Source: Streptomyces ipomoeae 91-03
GTDB lineage: Bacteria > Actinomycetota > Actinomycetes > Streptomycetales > Streptomycetaceae
Direction: 5' to 3'
Assembly (NCBI RefSeq): GCF_000317595.1
Contig: NZ_AEJC01000012.1
Span: forward strand, 1 to 35,235
Length of the DNA: 35,235 nt
A program made the position numbers and the translations under genes. This document shows, in pieces, positions 33,823-35,235 of this stretch (its first letter is position 1; each line of letters starts with the position of its first letter). The notes beneath the pieces were generated by a model. It saw only the letters and a program-made list of their open reading frames with translations. It was not told the DNA's origin and made no database searches.

Positions 33823-33862
33823 AAAAAATAGTTTGCGCATGCCCCAGCAATCCCCATAGGTT
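33823..33862 (+). promoter_or_regulatory. wblC promoter with AT-rich WhiB7-type upstream element
   Basis: AAAAAATA (33823-33830) stands out in a GC-rich genome. It is followed by TTGCGC (33833-33838) as -35, 18 bases, then TAGGTT (33857-33862) as -10. An AT-rich block immediately upstream of the -35 is the hallmark of promoters activated by WhiB7/WblC with the principal sigma factor, so autoregulation is likely. Predicted start near 33869, leaving a leader of about 600 bases. Confidence 0.75.
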
Positions 33863-33973
33863 CTAAGCCACGGGAACGGCGGCCTTCTCCAAGGCCCTGG
33901 TTTCGTGATGTACTTCATATCCGTCGGATCGGTTCGCGCCGGTCCCCCTAGACGCCGAGAGGAGGCGAGTCCA

Positions 33974-34297
33974 GTGATCAGCATCAACACCAGCTCCATC
34001 AGCACGGTCAAAATGACCGATCGCTCGGCCGTCTCCCTGTGCATGTTCGGCGTCTCGAACCTGGGCACCGGTCTGTCCGCCATCACTGGTGGTCGTCCGG
34101 CGTCCTCCCTGTCTCTCGCGGGCCTCCCCGTCCGTGAGCGCAATGAGCGACCGACCAAGGCACTGGAAGCAGCAGTAGCGGCACAGGCGCAGGCCTATGC
34201 CTTTGCGGCGGCCGGTGCCGGATTCCGGAAGCAGACGACGCAGCACCACCTGGTGTGGGCCTTCCGTGGGCCAGAACCCTGGAGTGATCCAACCTGA
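33974..34297 (+). CDS. wblC leader ORF (upstream ORF)
   Basis: A 107-residue ORF in the wblC leader, starting GTG at 33974 after a near-perfect GAGAGGAGG with 8-base spacing and beginning VISINTSSISTVKMTDRS. It ends at TGA 34295-34297, 23 bases before the attenuator stem. It has no known domain. Upstream ORFs in whiB7/wblC leaders are known to sense slowed translation: ribosome stalling by antibiotics changes leader folding and lets transcription into the gene continue. The middle (RPTKALEAAVAAQAQAYAFA) is Ala-rich; the C-terminal third contains consecutive QTTQHHLVW residues. Role in attenuation is by homology. Confidence 0.75.
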   Translation: MISINTSSISTVKMTDRSAVSLCMFGVSNLGTGLSAITGGRPASSLSLAGLPVRERNERPTKALEAAVAAQAQAYAFAAAGAGFRKQTTQHHLVWAFRGPEPWSDPT

Positions 34298-34310
34298 TCG
34301 ATGATCAGGT
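34292..34310 (+). other. 8-bp hairpin across the leader ORF stop codon
   Basis: ACCTGATC (34292-34299), loop GAT and GATCAGGT (34303-34310) make a perfect 8-pair stem. The TGA stop of the leader ORF (34295-34297) is inside the 5' arm, so a ribosome at the stop would melt it. It may be a pause hairpin or part of the attenuator switch. Confidence 0.6.
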
Positions 34311-34320
34311 CGGCGCCTTC

Positions 34321-34360
34321 AGGGCCGCGGAACCCCATCCGGGATCCGCGGCCCTTCTGT
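34321..34360 (+). terminator. intrinsic terminator in the wblC leader (attenuator)
   Basis: AGGGCCGCGGA (34321-34331) pairs perfectly with TCCGCGGCCCT (34345-34355), 11 pairs, and the 13-base loop can extend the stem by CCC-GGG. It is followed by TCTGTTTGT, a U-rich tail rare in this GC background. It lies between the leader ORF and wblC, so it must be passed for wblC expression. Confidence 0.88.
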
Positions 34361-34471
34361 TTGTCCCCGACCGGGGACTGCAGAACGAAGGGGCCTCGGG
34401 ACAAGAAAAGAACCCGGTACCAGCCGCCACCCGGCCAACCGGCCGGAACGACCAGACGAGGAAGACGAACC

Positions 34472-34840
34472 GTGCAACTCGAAGCGCACGCCCCGTCCGT
34501 ACCGCCTTCCGAAACGATCCCCCCGCCCCGCCTCCCGGAGGACTCCACCTTGACTCCGCTCACCGCGCTCACCGCGCTCGACGACGCCATCGAGAACCTC
34601 GGTGTGCCCGTCCCCTGCCGCTCCTACGACCCGGAGGTCTTCTTCGCCGAGTCGCCGGCCGATGTCGAGTACGCCAAGTCCCTCTGCCGCACCTGCCCGC
34701 TGATGGAGGCCTGCCTCGCCGGCGCCAAGGAGCGGCGTGAGCCCTGGGGCGTCTGGGGTGGCGAGCTGTTCGTCCAGGGTGTCGTCGTGGCCCGCAAGCG
34801 GCCCCGTGGTCGCCCGCGCAAGAACCCGGTCACGGCATGA
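34472..34840 (+). CDS. wblC: WblC (WhiB7), antibiotic-responsive WhiB-family regulator
   Basis: A 122-residue Fe-S transcriptional activator of intrinsic antibiotic resistance. The four cluster ligands are Cys49, Cys72, Cys75 and Cys81 (PVPCRSY, LCRTCPLMEAC). The WhiB turn GVWGG is at 93-97. The C-terminal AT-hook RGRPRK (112-117) is specific to the WhiB7/WblC branch and reads AT-rich promoter DNA. It works bound to region 4 of the principal sigma factor. GTG at 34472 with GAGGAAG upstream gives the known start VQLEAHAPSVPPSE; the longer frame back to 34301 runs through the terminator and is not real. Controlled by the attenuated leader upstream. It overlaps the next gene by 4 bases. Confidence 0.97.
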   Translation: MQLEAHAPSVPPSETIPPPRLPEDSTLTPLTALTALDDAIENLGVPVPCRSYDPEVFFAESPADVEYAKSLCRTCPLMEACLAGAKERREPWGVWGGELFVQGVVVARKRPRGRPRKNPVTA

Positions 34841-35160
34841 ACATCACCGGAACGATCGACCGCCCCCTCACGCACGACCCCCAGAAGCAGGCCCCGATGA
34901 AGCCGTCCACGAGCGAGCCGACAGGCTCCGCGACTCCAGACTTCACCACCACCGGCGCGAACGCCTCGCGTCAGAACAGGACCCGAGAAATGCATCTCAT
35001 GCCAGAAGCCCTGGCTCGTGCGCATATGCACGAGCGCCTGCACCAGGCGGAGCAGGAGCGCCGGGCCATGCGCCTGGCGGTCGCCCGCCGCATGCAGCGC
35101 CGGGCCGAGCGCGCCTCCCTGCGCGCCCGCCGTGCGCTCGCCATGGCGGTCATGCAGTAG
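34837..35160 (+). CDS. small basic hypothetical protein coupled to wblC
   Basis: A 107-residue protein whose ATG (34837) overlaps the wblC stop as ATGA, so it is translated with wblC. The first half is Thr/Ser/Pro-rich and variable looking. The second half (MHLMPEALARAHMHERLHQ onward, from codon 52) is a continuous Arg/Ala-rich amphipathic helix, probably the conserved part, ending ALAMAVMQ. No known domain. The internal ATG at 34990 is an alternative start giving a protein of about 56 residues. High basic charge suggests nucleic-acid or ribosome contact, but this is only a guess. After 35160 the window ends without another recognisable feature. Confidence 0.7.
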   Translation: MNITGTIDRPLTHDPQKQAPMKPSTSEPTGSATPDFTTTGANASRQNRTREMHLMPEALARAHMHERLHQAEQERRAMRLAVARRMQRRAERASLRARRALAMAVMQ

Positions 35161-35235
35161 TCGCCGTACGGCAACTGCCATGAACCCGCCGAGGCAGGCA
35201 CATCAGAACCACCGATAGCAGTGGCTCCTTGCGGG

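Noticed and set aside
34301..34471. WblC start at 34301
   Set aside because: It would place the attenuator stem inside the coding region and add 57 residues foreign to WhiB7 proteins.

Overview
The window looks like chromosomal DNA of a Streptomyces (or a very close actinomycete). GC content is very high, GTG starts are common, and third codon positions are almost all G or C. Marker families point the same way: WblC/WhiB7, mycoredoxin, UvrD2 with HRDC, AdnAB, MoeZ, DUF3107, DUF3152 and SlpD/SlpE-like lipoprotein peptidases. From memory, the backbone order DUF3107 - TetR - DUF3152 - MoeZ - alkyltransferase-like protein - AdnA - AdnB - NudC - mycoredoxin - UvrD2 - WhiB7 is the same as the Mycobacterium tuberculosis Rv3208A to Rv3197A segment, so most of the window is old core chromosome with lineage-specific insertions.

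Layout. Bases 1-1700 hold three leftward genes (DUF3107, TetR, small acidic protein). Bases 2062-4952 hold an alpha/beta hydrolase and a membrane-anchored DUF3152 protein with a perfect metzincin-type zinc motif. Bases 5213-10443 form a tight rightward operon: PelF/DUF3492-like glycosyltransferase, polytopic membrane protein, 15-codon leader ORF, NAD-dependent epimerase, and a spherulin-4 (GH135-like) protein. This is a candidate aminosugar exopolysaccharide locus. moeZ follows, driven by a near-perfect sigma-R promoter that overlaps the end of that operon, and is closed by a strong terminator. Two paralogous secreted lipoprotein peptidases read leftward to 14974.

Bases 15000-17650 are the disturbed part. 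A four-copy array of a CACGCGCGCGTG palindrome with a 61-bp period is followed by an IS5/IS427-type element with a frameshifted transposase, then by an IS701-type element. Both ISs sit in the same CTAG, which contains the stop codon of the large leftward gene at 17644-20469 (an LPG-synthase-TM/flippase-like membrane protein carrying a degenerate kinase-like domain).

Bases 20655-33809 are a DNA repair and redox block: alkyltransferase-like protein, AdnA (helicase with Fe-S nuclease), AdnB (helicase-nuclease), M20 dipeptidase, NudC, divergent mycoredoxin with its own sigma-R promoter, and UvrD2. Bases 33823-35160 are the wblC locus: AT-rich WhiB7-type promoter, a translated 107-residue leader ORF, an intrinsic terminator acting as an attenuator, wblC, and a small basic protein overlapping the wblC stop codon. 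The sigma-R promoters and the wblC attenuator suggest that thiol stress and antibiotic or translation stress feed into this region. No rRNA, tRNA or genuine CRISPR array was seen.
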